Assembly (NCBI GenBank): GCA_025024175.1 | Contig: QCXZ01000064.1 | Location: 56,193,325-56,257,324 of the forward strand | DNA length: 64,000 nt | From: Rhyzopertha dominica | Lineage: Eukaryota > Arthropoda > Insecta > Coleoptera > Bostrichidae | Reading direction: 5' to 3' | Part shown: positions 36,481-47,114 of the stretch, one piece after another | How positions within the stretch are numbered: position 1 is the first letter of the stretch | How the letters are laid out: every line of letters starts with the position of its first letter | Translations under genes and position numbers: made by a program | The notes under the pieces: generated by a model | Seen by the model: only the letters and a program-made list of their open reading frames with translations | Database searches by the model: none | Told to the model about the DNA's origin: nothing

Positions 36481-37744
36481 CACCTTATTACAGTACAAAT
36501 TCATCCTAGTTACATATAAAATCAAATTTGGTCAGCCATGAAATTGGAAATCATTTTTCCATGGACACAAAACAAAAAAAATTTTTCATAAACAGCAACA
36601 GAGAAAAGAATTATCCAGCAAAAGTTAGTATAAATTAACTTGCCTAATTAGATTTTCTATTTTGGAAAGAAGATTTGGAGTTGTGTTAGAGAGATACTTA
36701 TTTGGTCTTCTTACCTACCCACAGTTGGGATTTTGTTTTTCTGTTGGCAGCTGTACCTTATTGTATTGAAGTTGAAGTTATTAAAATTGCGGAACCCTCA
36801 AAATAGAGGTATGACAACTAAATTTTAGTGAAAAGATTAAGCCATAATATTTCTTTTAGGGTTCTTGTACCAGTTTTATTTTTTTTCCTTCACTGTTTGA
36901 GTCCTAGTCCTGGTCCGTATTATTGTTTTGGTTTGACTGGTGGCTGGAATACAAGGGTTGGCACAAAATTACTGCACCTTAGCATTTCTTGCCAGTACAA
37001 GGCTTGTGAAAGAATTCAGGAAATTTCGAGGTGACAACGTCAGTTGTGACAGTGTCAAAAGCAGGTCAGACAGTTATAGATCTTTATTTGGGAGACTTAT
37101 CAAAAAGAAAAAGGATTCAAATAAGTGCTGCAGGGCCCCTGAATCTAAATTCTGATTATCTTTTATTGGTTCAATAGTTTAGTTAGAGTTATACAAAATT
37201 ATTAGATATATTTGGACTCAGAGGAACTGTATTTTTTTTTGTTTGTATGATTATTATTGAGATTGTTTAAAAAAAATCATTACCTATTACATGTATATAT
37301 GTGAGCGAGGCCAACGAGAAAGACTTTCTCGTTGGCCTCGATATGTGAGGCGTTTACGTAAACATTAACCAATTCTGTAATTATACTTAACTATATATAT
37401 AACGAATCAAATTATGAAATTTAAACTTAAGTCTTCATAGATGTAGAGTAATTTACTAAACCTGTAAATAAGCCTGTTTAATATATATTTGTTGGGAATA
37501 CTTAGTATCTTCGTTTGGAATGAAACTGGCAAGCGTGTAAGTGAAGTAATTTTGGTGATTTTGGGAATTTCACTTCTATTCGACAATATATGATTATTCG
37601 TGGTGAGAAATCACCTGGCGCTCAATCTCCACTTTTAATTATTACCCAGCGCGTTCCCACTGTTAGCTGGTCGGCATCACACGAATATCGAGGGCATAAT
37701 CTTTACCAACGTTCTTAGCAGAATTTTGCGTAATAACCTTAGCC
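36481..37744. other. foreign stretch inside the PLE
   Basis: Interrupts the PLE between RT and GIY-YIG parts. I find no known domain in its frames and no clear terminal repeats. A perfect 35-nt palindrome sits at 37306. Confidence 0.4.
37297..37349. repeat. 35-nt perfect palindrome flanked by a 9-bp direct repeat
   Basis: CGAGGCCAACGAGAAAG, one central A, then its exact reverse complement (37306-37340). ATATGTGAG borders it on both sides without a gap (37297-37305 and 37341-37349). The 9-bp length is usual for Mutator-type target duplications; it could be a minute foldback insertion or an excision remnant that kept both ends. Confidence 0.9.
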
Positions 37745-38203
37745 CTGAAAAGGAAGCCATATTCCATAGAAAATTTACATACCATCCTTCAATTAGAACA
37801 TAAATTTCAAAACTTATTTTCTAAATTTAATATTAATCTTGCTTTTGGGAACAACTACACATTAAGAAACTTATTAGGCAACACCCTTGATAAAGAAGAC
37901 CCGTTGAACAAANCCGGAATTTATGAAATTAAATGCTGTAACTGCCCAAAAAAGTACATTGGCCAAACAAAACGTAATCTAAATATCAGATTCAAAGGAC
38001 ATATGTACCACGTAAACAATAGAAATGGAGAAAAATCTGCACTAGCACTACATAATATCGAAACAGGTCACAATTTTAATATAGCCAACGTGAAGAACAT
38101 AAAAACGTCAACACGCGCCAACTTGAACCCCTTAGAGGCCATTTACATGAAAAGCAATTCTAGCCATCTGTTAAATACGGATCTCACACCCTTACACCTG
38201 TAG
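37745..38203 (+). pseudogene. Penelope-like element GIY-YIG nuclease half
   Basis: Second half of the PLE begun at 35682. RKFTYHPSI and FSKFNINLAFGNNYTLRNLL match the linker. GIYEIKCCNC and KKYIGQTKRNLNIRFKGHM give the complete GIY and YIG signatures and the catalytic Arg, and PLEAIYMK supplies the expected Glu. The nuclease nicks target DNA for target-primed reverse transcription. The 99-residue frame is open through one N and ends at a natural-looking stop. About 120 bp later TTAAGCCACC-GGTCGAAATGC may be a degraded hammerhead-like tail. Confidence 0.85.
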
Positions 38204-40232
38204 CAATAGTAAAGTCAGATATGTGATTTAAACAAATTCTTTTCCCACACCACGCAACTGTATATCAATGTTTACCATATGCCAAAATGTGTTTTCGTGT
38301 TTTAATTTAGTTATACTTGTTAAGCCACCGGTCGAAATGCTGGCATTTGGCTTTGCCAAAAATAAAAATTGGAAGTAGGATAAAAACAAGTGTTTTATTA
38401 TTATTATTCCTCTTGGTCCCCTATCTTATATTTGGGTTGTACCTTGCTTGTTCTTGTCGTTACGTTGAAACCGCCGATCTACTGTACCTTTGGGAAACAC
38501 CGACCCACCACCGAGCTTTTGGACTTACATTAGTGGTAGAGGCTTTGGTTTAGCAATTGCATGGTGTCAAGGGGGTTGTGAGCTGATCTACATACCCGTT
38601 GGAACAACACCGCCATGTCAGCTATTAACAGAGAAGAATTTAACATTTATCATTATTCTTACATGTGTGCTAACTGGTTCATACCTGCCGTTTGCCCTTT
38701 ATTTGTGTAAATACGCGCTGTAGTTTGGGTTTACCTACAAACTAAAGCTAACCTCTTGTAAGCCTCGTATAGCAAAGTATACTCTGATGTTGTGCCTTGT
38801 TTATTCAAAATTGTATTAAGTGATTAAGTGACATGTATTACTTATTTTGGGGTTTATCAATTATAATCGTTAATCTTGAGTGAATTAGTAAGGTTTATAT
38901 AATCCTCTCACTTTAAGCTACTGTATTTCCCGTAAGTAAGAATTTAGATGTCAATGCCATCTGTCAGCAGTACATCGACATGATGACAAGGCCATCCAGC
39001 TGCCATTATGGGATGTACTTCCTAAAGGAAGTGACCTGTAGTTGGTTGCGATGCAGACAGCACATCATAGACATGCATTTTTCCCGTTTTATGTGAATAT
39101 CTGCTGCTGAACGGTTGTGATGAAAGCGGGTGGCGCCCTTTCCATAAGTACATTCTATTATATGGGTATTTAACCCACCCCCTCTACGTTGTGTTAGTGG
39201 GTACCGTTTAGCAACTAGTGCTTTTCGTTTGCGGATGATTTCGAACTGTCACGCCCATTGATCCTTTTTTGCTCATTTTTGTTGCGCGACATTAGCGGTT
39301 GCTACAAAACCGTATTGTGACGCGTAACATGGTATGAATTATGCAAACAAATGACACCAAAGCTAAGTACAGATCTCAACCAATGGACTTCAAGCCTATA
39401 ATCCCTAGTTCTTCTCCAGTTTTATCTTGAAAAGCACACATTACTTTAATATTTTAAAGGACTGTTCACTAAAATTTAATAGTTGATATCAAATAAATAA
39501 ATAACTCAAATAAAGACATTATTATTATTATTATTATTACCCATCGGAGGTTGAATAAAACAGCCTTCGTACATTACTATTATATTACTATAAAGTGTAT
39601 TTGAATTTTTGTTTGTTTTCAAATATCACAAATTATCATTGCTTTTTGTACTAATAACTTCAGCGGCCTGTAACTACACGTAGATAACCGCATGCTGGGC
39701 GAAATTGTTCTTGGGATTACGGCTGTTTTTATAAAACTTTAGTATAAACCTAAGGACGAGGTAAAAGAACTAATATGCGGTTTGCAGCAACACAGCAGCA
39801 GACCATAATAAACGAGCAATTGCAGCTGCAAGCGAAAGAACGTAATGTGTAATTTCTTCATTCGAATCCGTTTTCTAATAGATGTCCCCGAGGAGTGCAA
39901 TTAAAAATGTATGTAAGTATCACGTGAAAACGTCATAGAATTCCACTCTAGATCCTCTTCGAGCCTCCTGACCAAACACAAGACCAACAAACTTTGAAAG
40001 CGATAGGTAGAAAACTAGCGCCACTTATTAGTCGAATCAATCAGCTGGCGTGTGAATGGCACTTTATTTTGATGGCCTGATTTTTGTCTGTGTGATTTCG
40101 GGGATAATCAGCATATTAACGCAAACGGATGAAATGTTATTTGGGACGTGTTTGTAAAGGATTGAGTTTGGAGAAGATAATTGTTACTGCGGCTGCCACC
40201 GTTTATTAATAATTGCAAGGGTAATGCGTATT
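38204..40232. other. no certain gene
   Basis: Open frames at 38317-38723 include a hydrophobic stretch (LLLLFLLVPYLIFGLYLAC) but no recognised family. GTATTTAACCCACC near 39170 is TATA-like. A short ATT run lies near 39520. Confidence 0.35.
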
Positions 40233-40250
40233 TACAGGGTGTTTGCGGAA
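40233..40250 (+). repeat. TACAGGGTGT-type transposon end
   Basis: TACAGGGTGTTTGCGG, about 80 bp before the gypsy fragment; perhaps a chance neighbour or the end of an element into which the gypsy copy was inserted. Confidence 0.3.
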
Positions 40251-40315
40251 ACAGACTATAATTGCTAGCTCCTTTATTTGATGCCGTAGACTAGCGGTTT
40301 AAATGGGAAAGTTTT

Positions 40316-42120
40316 ATGAATTTTAGGGACAGGATTCAAGCTATTAAAAGCATTGCTGTTCCTAAAAATCTCACAGAATTGCGATCTTTTTTAGGGGCTA
40401 TTAATTCATATGGTCGATTTATTCAAAATGCATCCACATTACTACATCCACTGTATGCTTTGTTAAAAAAGAATGCTAAATGGGAGTGGACAGCAACATG
40501 TCAAAACGCTTTCGANGTAATAAAGCATAAGCTAATTTCAGCTCCTGCATTGACACATTTTGATCCAAAATTAGACGTAAAATTGACCGTTGATGCATCA
40601 CAGTACGGTGTTGGTGCTGTGATTAGTCATATTTTTGCAGATAAAAGCGAGAAACCTATCGCATTTGCATCGCGACTGCTAAATTCAGCCGAGCTAAAAT
40701 ACTCGCAAATCGAAAAAGAAGCATTAGCTATTGTTTTTGGTGTTAGAAAGTTTTTTCAGTATTTATACGGTAAAAAGTTCTTCTTGTTCACGGATCATAA
40801 ACCTTTGCTTTCAATATTAGGCCCGAAAAAAGGAATTCCCGTTTTTGCGGCTAACAGGTTACAGAGATGGGCTCATATTCTATCGGCTTTTAACTTCGAA
40901 ATTAAATATGTTAACTCGACACATAATACGGCTGATTTTCTATCTCGTTTGCCAGATATGCACGAAGATAATAATAAAACGACCGCGGACAATATTTCTT
41001 ATTTGAATTATGTTGAGGAAACCTCATTAATTAATTTTGATCGTATTAAAAAAGCCACAAAAGCAGACCGTATCTTGGGCAAGGTTTCTTTCTATATTAG
41101 AAACGGTTGGCCAAGTAAAATACCATCACCCATATTTAAATCATTTTTTGTGCGCAAAAATGAACTCACAATAGAAAAAGATTGTATATTGTGGGGGTAC
41201 AGATTAGTTGTACCAAAAAAATTTTGGAAAGAAATCTTAGCTGAATTACATTCTACTCATATGGGCATCGTAAAAATGAAGGGCCTAGCTCGTTCATACT
41301 TCTGGTGGCCTGATATTGATAGACACATAGAGAAATGTGCAAGAGCTTTGTAGTACGTGTAGAGTTCATGATCCGCTACCGGCAAAAGCAACACTAATAC
41401 CGTGGGTTTGGCATAAAAACCCTTGGACGCGAATACACGTTGACTTTTTTGGCCCATTGTTTAATAAAACTTTCTTTATTTTAGAAGATTCGACGACGAA
41501 ATGGATAGAATGTTTTATTGCAAACGATCAGTCGTCAGCAACGGTAATTAAAATATTACGGGAAACGTTTTCAAGATTTGGTTTGCCAAAAGAACTTACG
41601 TCAGATAACGCTACTGCATTCATGTCAGAGGAATTTCAAAAATTCCTGCAAAACAGTGGCATAAGTCATTTAACGGGTGCACCATTCCATCCTGCAACAA
41701 ATGGTTTGGCCGAAAGTGCTGTCAAAATTTTGAAAAATGCGATTAAAAAAGCAAAATTTGATGGCGAATCTGACTTAAATTTAATTATTCGTAGATTCTT
41801 ATTCCACTATAGAAACACACCACAATCAACAACTGGTGAAGCGCCAGCCAAGCTCATGTTTGGCAGAAAATTAAGATCGAAATTTGATTTGATGTATCCA
41901 TCTACCGAAACAGAGGTCGAGCGCCACCAGTCCATGCAACAAAAGTACTCGGGAAAAAGGAATATAATTTTGAGCGAGGGTGATAAAGTGTGGGCTCGTG
42001 ACTATCGACAAGGTACACAAAATTGGCAACCTGCTGTTATTGTACAAGTGATAGGGCAGCGTACTTACTTAGTTAAGTTGGATGGCTGTGAAATGATATG
42101 GAAAAGGCATTTCTTCCTAT
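40316..42120 (+). pseudogene. Ty3/gypsy pol: RT thumb, RNase H and integrase
   Basis: The best preserved element here. Pol starts in the RT thumb (AVPKNLTELRSFLGAINSYG), so the YxDD palm is missing. RNase H is complete, with its acidic residues in LTVDASQYGVGAVIS, SQIEKEALAIVFG, LFTDHKPLLS and NTADFLSRLP. The integrase zinc region reads LHSTHMGIVKMKG, ARSYFWWPDI and then IEKCARA and CSTC in two frames: a one-base shift near 41345 is the only break. The integrase core has D in RIHVDFFGP, D in LTSDNATAF and E in HPATNGLAESA, with 35 residues between the last two, the classic DD35E spacing. It ends near LDGCEMIWKRH. One N lies at 40516. No LTR was recognised on either side, so it is a 5'-truncated, recently silenced copy. 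Confidence 0.92.
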
Positions 42121-42141
42121 TATTGGAGGTCCCCCATTTTT

Positions 42142-42198
42142 TATCACATAAACCCGCGTGGGTGCCCGCGTGGGTTCGAATCCCATCCTCGTCGCCAA
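42142..42198 (+). other. tRNA-Ser(GCU) 3' half with encoded CCA
   Basis: Thirty-one bases (42167-42197) read as the 3' end of eukaryotic tRNA-Ser(GCU): part of the variable arm, a full T-arm (GTGGGTTCGAATCCCAT), the acceptor strand CCTCGTC, discriminator G and CCA. Nuclear tRNA genes lack CCA, so it came from a mature tRNA by reverse transcription, or is a primer binding site of a minus-strand retroelement. The 31 nt exceed the usual 18-nt primer match. TATCACA to the left and TGTGATA to the right bracket it. CCCGCGTGGG is directly repeated at 42153 and 42165. Confidence 0.75.
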
Positions 42199-42280
42199 TG
42201 TGATATTTGAGTGTTCAGTTAGCCATGAACGAGTGCGTTTCATTTTTAACGTTCTCCAAAACTAACACTCAAATATCACA
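42199..42280. repeat. 82-bp palindromic unit
   Basis: TGTGATATTTGAGTGTT at the left is the exact reverse complement of the right end (42264-42280). The unit begins one base after the tRNA CCA. TG...CA ends and position beside a tRNA-derived sequence recall a very short LTR in minus orientation; a miniature foldback is the alternative. Confidence 0.8.
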
Positions 42281-42304
42281 GTTTGCAAAAAAAACTGAAC
42301 ATTA

Positions 42305-42546
42305 ACTGACCGAGATATCGACTACAAGTTTGTTATTCTAAATAAAACCACGCCATTTTTATAGCGCATTCGATGAAGGGCGTTGTACTAAGGTACCACT
42401 ATCCTATAGTCATTTGCTTTTGAGATATCTCATGTTGAATAATTGTTGTTCACGAAAGAGTCTGCAATAGATAACGTTTTTGTTTAGCCGTGGACTAGGA
42501 TCGTTCTATTTAAAATAACAAACTTGTTGTCAATATCTCGGTCAGT
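42305..42546. repeat. inverted repeat pair, ~40-bp arms
   Basis: Arms 42305-42344 and 42505-42546 (ACTGACCGAGATAT...) match in about 37 of 40 positions when one is reversed. Spacing is 160 bp. It overlaps a second, staggered inverted pair. Confidence 0.85.
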
Positions 42547-42721
42547 GGGCATCCAATTGTTTGTTTGCAAACATTAGAATACTTTCTTCAAAAATTTAAA
42601 ATAAATTTAATAAATTAAGTAAATCTTCCCCGTTTAAAGCACCAGTTTACGTCAAATAAAAAGGTCAGCTACTGTAGGCTGCTTTATGAACAGCAATTGT
42701 AGGGTAGTGGTACCTTAGTAC
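42385..42721. repeat. staggered inverted repeat pair, 21-bp arms
   Basis: GTACTAAGGTACCACTATCC at 42385 and its reverse complement at 42701-42721 differ at one position. One arm lies inside the loop of the 42305-42546 pair and the other outside it. Confidence 0.85.
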
Positions 42722-42767
42722 TTTTTTATTTAGTTCGATTGTAGCCTGTTACCATAAACACCCGGTA

Positions 42768-42785
42768 TACAGGGTGTGCTTTTGA
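42768..42785 (+). repeat. TACAGGGTGT-type transposon end
   Basis: TACAGGGTGTGCTTTTG follows the nested inverted repeats directly; a body was not recognised downstream. Confidence 0.35.
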
Positions 42786-45762
42786 ACAAGGGCAGTATAC
42801 AAATTCTTTATATCTTTATCTTTTATGCAATACCCAGCGGACGATACATCCAAAGTTTGTAATTGAATAAACATTACAATTACCTTAAAAAGTAATCCAT
42901 TACAAGTTAAAGTAATTGGATTACAGTAATTCATTACTTGTAATTAAATTATTTCCGATCACTGCTTATAACCAAAAGTAGTTCTAATACACGCCATTTG
43001 TATGGGATGTCGCAAAATGAAGTACTTCGAGTTCATAGTGCTATAGGAGATACCCTTTAGAACTGGTAAAAATTAATTGAGACTAACTGTGAACATTTTT
43101 AATAAAATAATGGTTTTAAATTTGTTCAGTTCAACAACACTGCAAAGCGTCTTGCTTTATCAATATTTTATACCCATGCTTTCTTGAAGATAATTTTCAA
43201 AAAAACTAATAAAATAAAGCAACTTAAAAAATGTCTTATTATTTAAGATACGCATTCTCAACATAAGCATAAGGAAATAGTAAAATTCATAGCATTAATC
43301 TGGAGAAAAGGCGACCCGAAGTTTGCGCGTTGAGGTTCAGATATATCTGTGTAACGCAGACTACAATTTTTTTAATTTTTTTTTTATTGCTTCTAGAGAG
43401 ATTGTCTACCACGTATAGAACTCGGAATGCCTTTGTAACACACTGCATATTACTGATTTTCACATACACTGAAAAGCTTTTCAGGATCCAAGGACTTTAC
43501 GGCTAGAAAGGCATCCATGCATAATTTCTAAGAAACTAAAAGTGTTCATCAAGTGAAGTGCTCCATTTATTTAATAGTTGACATTTTATTGATTTAATTA
43601 GTGTGACATATTTTTGTGATCGTAATGCCATCATAGAAAAGACAACTCCGAAGGAAATCAAAGCTTAGTTAGATTCCCGATTCATCTTCATTCTTCTCAA
43701 TTGACAAGTTGTGATTTGCAAGGTTTAAGCGTGATCAGGAGAGAAAAAATTGACTATTCTTAAAAAAACGGTTAAAAAATAGGTACGCCAAATTTCTTGT
43801 GTGAACGGAGAATGAGTTGATCTGTTGGNACAATAGGTTCTTTTTCATTTCTAGACCATGTACTAGGAGTTGTAGTGCGACACATAGCAACAGAAAATTC
43901 TTCTTTTGCAGGGTGTGGGAGACCTATACTGTATATATAAAAAATAGAGAACAGTTTCCTGCTATTAAGAACCATTGTCAAAGAAAAAAATAGAGAATAA
44001 ACTGAAAAATGCGTTACTCCCACAAAACAAAAGTTTTCTATAATTTAAAGTACTATGACACGTAGTATTGCACATAATTCTTTAAAATTATAAGATATTT
44101 TTATTATTATAAATATTCGCTAGCGACTGTTGCCGTCGATAATTCTTTAGTATTTCCTCGTATTAAACAAGGCGTTGTCTTCGTTACTTGTGATGCGAAT
44201 AGTGGACGAAATAATTGGACGGTACTTGAATATTAAATGGTCAAGCTTCGATTCACAAACGCTGGTTAACGTTATTTTCCAATTATGTAACGCGAGGTGT
44301 GAACGAACTGATACTTTTCAAAGAATCGATTTAGCTGCAGAGCACGAGGAGGTACAGCTATGGAAAGTTGTGGGTGTAGACAGTTGATTGGGTATTTTGC
44401 ATGCTATATTTGCTCATTCCATTTTCACGTCTGCCACGAGCAGTTATAATAATTACTTTGTAGTCGGCTTTGTACAATTTCATTTCTTACAAGTTGATGA
44501 AAGCATGAGTTTTTTTATAATTTGTGTTATACTTGTGTGAATTTGAATTTGCCAATGTTTATATAAAATATAAAATTTTCACATTTTACGAGAATTGCAT
44601 TTTTAAATCGCACTATATTTGTGGAAATAAAAATGTCGATTACTTTTATATTATAGGTCTTTTAAATCTTAATTTTTAACTCAGCAAGTATTTATTTGTT
44701 TACATTTACAAGATATTTATGTAGCAAAATAAAGAAAACCATTTTTTCAGTTATAATAAGCGAGATAGCAATGTGAAGCACAAACTTCGAACACTCTTAT
44801 ATAGTGCCTTCAATACCAATTTACAATTTGTAAAAAAAGAACATTTTTTTCTGTTGTCCTCTAATTTTGGAATAGGCCAGTAGGAGCAAATATTACCTAC
44901 TTAGTTTCTATTTTCCCCACAATCTATTCTGAACTCTAGAAATTTCTGTAGAATTAATGATATGTATCGAGCCTATTAACCTCTATTATTGATTCTTGCT
45001 AATTATTGCGGTCTACCGGAGTCAGATGGTGGAGAAACCACTCGTATTTTGTAAATTTAAGGACTTATAAACTGGTCGATAACATTACCATCTTCTTTAT
45101 AGTTTTAACAACTTTCTTATCGTAAAACGAGATCTGCGGTTCCTGAAAGAGGGAGAAAAACGCTTATTTAAATTCATAATTTGAACAGTAACAAAACTTG
45201 TCTGTATTTTATAACAAATTCTGTCGCCTGTCTAACTAGCGTAATTTTATACTCGCTGATAAAACGGAAAAATCTCTAAACTATTAAGGTTCCAGTTATG
45301 TTAGCCAAGGTGCAGTGGGGTAAGAGTGTAAATAGAGCAAGTGCGTTAATTGGTTATATTTTTCTATACAGTCCCAGGTAGAACCACGTTGCCTTACATG
45401 CAGGAATCTACTTTGGTTGAATTTTTTCTAACATATGACACTACGAAACATAGAACAGAGAGAGATCAACTTAGCTGTTAAAAAGTTGTGGCATTTGCGG
45501 CAAGCTGGGAGTCTTATACAAGTGCATGAGTGTCCGTTGAAATCCTGTTAAAACCACTGGTAAGTGTTTAAGATAAGACCACAAACTTCATTTTGAATTA
45601 AAAATTTGCTATGTTTATTGCACGGTAACTTTAATAACTATGGGTGTGTGGTTTTCCCATTTGTTTTACCATCTGGGACAAAAGCAAACATAAAAACGGG
45701 GCAAGTACGTTGTTGGTTTCATTTTGGTACTTTAAATTAAAATACATTTTTTTGTAGAATCA
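42786..45762. other. no gene seen
   Basis: Short frames at 43772-44023 (minus) and 44175-44387 (plus) show no family. One N at 43829. AT-rich, no repeats of note. Confidence 0.4.
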
Positions 45763-46020
45763 TAGTGGTATGCAACCACATAAGGAAAATTATTTGTGGG
45801 AAATGCTTGAGGAAGCTCTCAAATAGATAAGTAGGCAAACAAAAACGATTCAAGCTATATCAGTACTAAATACTATATTAGATCATATAAAAGGAAGACG
45901 AGGAAGAAGTCTTTCGGAAGAGCACAGCTTTATCAGGAAATTGCTGCTTCTAACGATGGATAAATATGGAATGGGTCTCTCCAGAAAAGAAGTGATGGAA
46001 TTAGCTGGACATCGAACAAC
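45763..46020 (+). pseudogene. pogo/Tigger-type transposase N-terminal remnant
   Basis: Reads as the psq-type plus CENP-B-type DNA-binding region of pogo-family transposases: ENYLWEMLEEALK, TKTIQAISVLNTILDHIKGR, LSEEHSFIRKLLLLTMDKYG and GLSRKEVMELAG. Pogo transposases bind their terminal repeats through this region. One in-frame stop follows EEALK, and the helix-turn-helix has lost residues. The DDE domain is missing. A mariner-type fragment begins less than 100 bp downstream, from a different family. Confidence 0.65.
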
Positions 46021-46107
46021 ATGAGAAGCAGAACGAAAAGGAATCATTTTTTCAGCAGGATTCAGGATCAGCACCAATTCTTTGATGACCTTTTTTGACT
46101 GAATGCT

Positions 46108-46277
46108 CAGTAGGGCTTCCAGATTTTACTCCCATAGAGCTTTTCTTTTATGGATACTTGAAGGCCAGGGTTTTTTACACTCAACCATCATCCTCAGAGG
46201 AATTAGGTACGTCAAATAATTGTGTTTGAGCTGGCAGTTTACCCCAGAGATCGTTAAGCAAAGACTTGAGTCGTGAC
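46108..46277 (+). pseudogene. mariner-like transposase C-terminus, first part
   Basis: PDFTPIELFFYGYLKARVFY and TQPSSSEELG match the end of the insect mariner-like transposase whose N-terminal half is seen at 30888 (usual form SPDLTPLDFFLWGYLK). The D/E-bearing DFTPIEL is the third catalytic region. TPEIVKQRLES follows and the gene is then cut by a hAT-type element, resuming at 47033. The earlier domains are absent. Confidence 0.7.
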
Positions 46278-47032
46278 CAGTGATAGGCGTTTACACGTAA
46301 ATTATAATTTTCTACATTACCCGCGTAGAAAATGTAGATAAAGCATTTTGGCGCACATTTTGAGTAGAAAATATGAGACGAGTATATTATGGCTATTGTA
46401 TATTAAGTGTATTGTGCAAATTATTTTGTTCCAATTTTCCTGTTTTATGGGTCAATTCTTAAATTTTTTTTAAAGCACGCACTTTTTTAATATTTATATT
46501 ACAAATTTGCATAACTTATTTTAGTCAGTCATCAGAATACCCAAACGGTTTTCTTACTTCTTTGGGACAAAACATGCGTTTCGAAGTCTTTTCTTCTACG
46601 AGTATATTAGGTATAATAGGTAGCATATGAAATAGCCCGTCTTCTTCCATTTATAGGCAAGAAAGATAATAAAATCATAGTTTACAGTCACTTAAGAACC
46701 CATTGACCGATTGAGGGCTCCAAAGCACGCTTGTGCCTTCTAGCCCTAACAACTGTATGCCGAAACAAGTTATTGTTGTTTAACGTGTGTCTAGTTATTT
46801 TAATTACAACGAAGTAGTATTTTGTTTAGTTAGGAAGCGACAAAAATAATAACATACAAAAGAATACTGTCATTTGAGGCATTTGGAGCTGTTAAAAGTA
46901 CTAAATATTACTAGTTTGCTGTTTATCTACGTAATGTTATTTTCTACAGTAGACTTTTAAAGTAGAATATTACATAGTTTATGCGTAGATAATGGCGTAA
47001 TCTACATGGAGTATTCTACGCGCCCATCACTG
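46278..47032. mobile_element. 755-bp non-autonomous hAT-type element
   Basis: Bounded by GTCGTGAC and GTCCTGAC, an 8-bp duplication with one change. Ends CAGTGATAGGCG and, reversed, CAGTGATGGGCG are good hAT-type termini. Subterminal regions repeat TCTACGT/GTAGA words on both strands. No coding sequence. It sits inside a mariner-like gene whose reading joins up across it. Confidence 0.85.
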
Positions 47033-47095
47033 GTCCTGACTCAGCGTATAGGGGTTGATGGAAATCATTTTGAAAATTTTATACGTTGAAGCTTA
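47033..47095 (+). pseudogene. mariner-like transposase C-terminus, last part
   Basis: LTQRIGVDGNHFENFI continues TPEIVKQRLES from the other side of the hAT-type insertion and matches the typical C-terminal G-HFEHL- ending of these transposases. Confidence 0.7.
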
Positions 47096-47114
47096 ATGTA
47101 ATTTCTAAAACATA

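Noticed and set aside
38310..38350. Eighth hammerhead-like motif after the PLE at 37745
   Set aside because: GGTCGAAATGC is suggestive and in the right place, but the first box differs at several positions, so it was not counted.
38317..38723. Membrane protein frame with a hydrophobic leucine-rich run
   Set aside because: Hydrophobicity comes from a TTA/ATT-rich stretch; no start context, family or conservation evidence.
42167..42197. tRNA-Ser gene
   Set aside because: Only the 3' half is present and CCA is encoded, so this is not a functional nuclear tRNA gene.
40100..42800. LTR pair around the gypsy pol
   Set aside because: I compared upstream and downstream flanks by eye and found no direct repeat; the TG...CA unit at 42199 is palindromic and not repeated upstream.
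43772..44387. Two small frames proposed as genes
   Set aside because: No family signature, one contains an N, and codon content resembles surrounding non-coding DNA.
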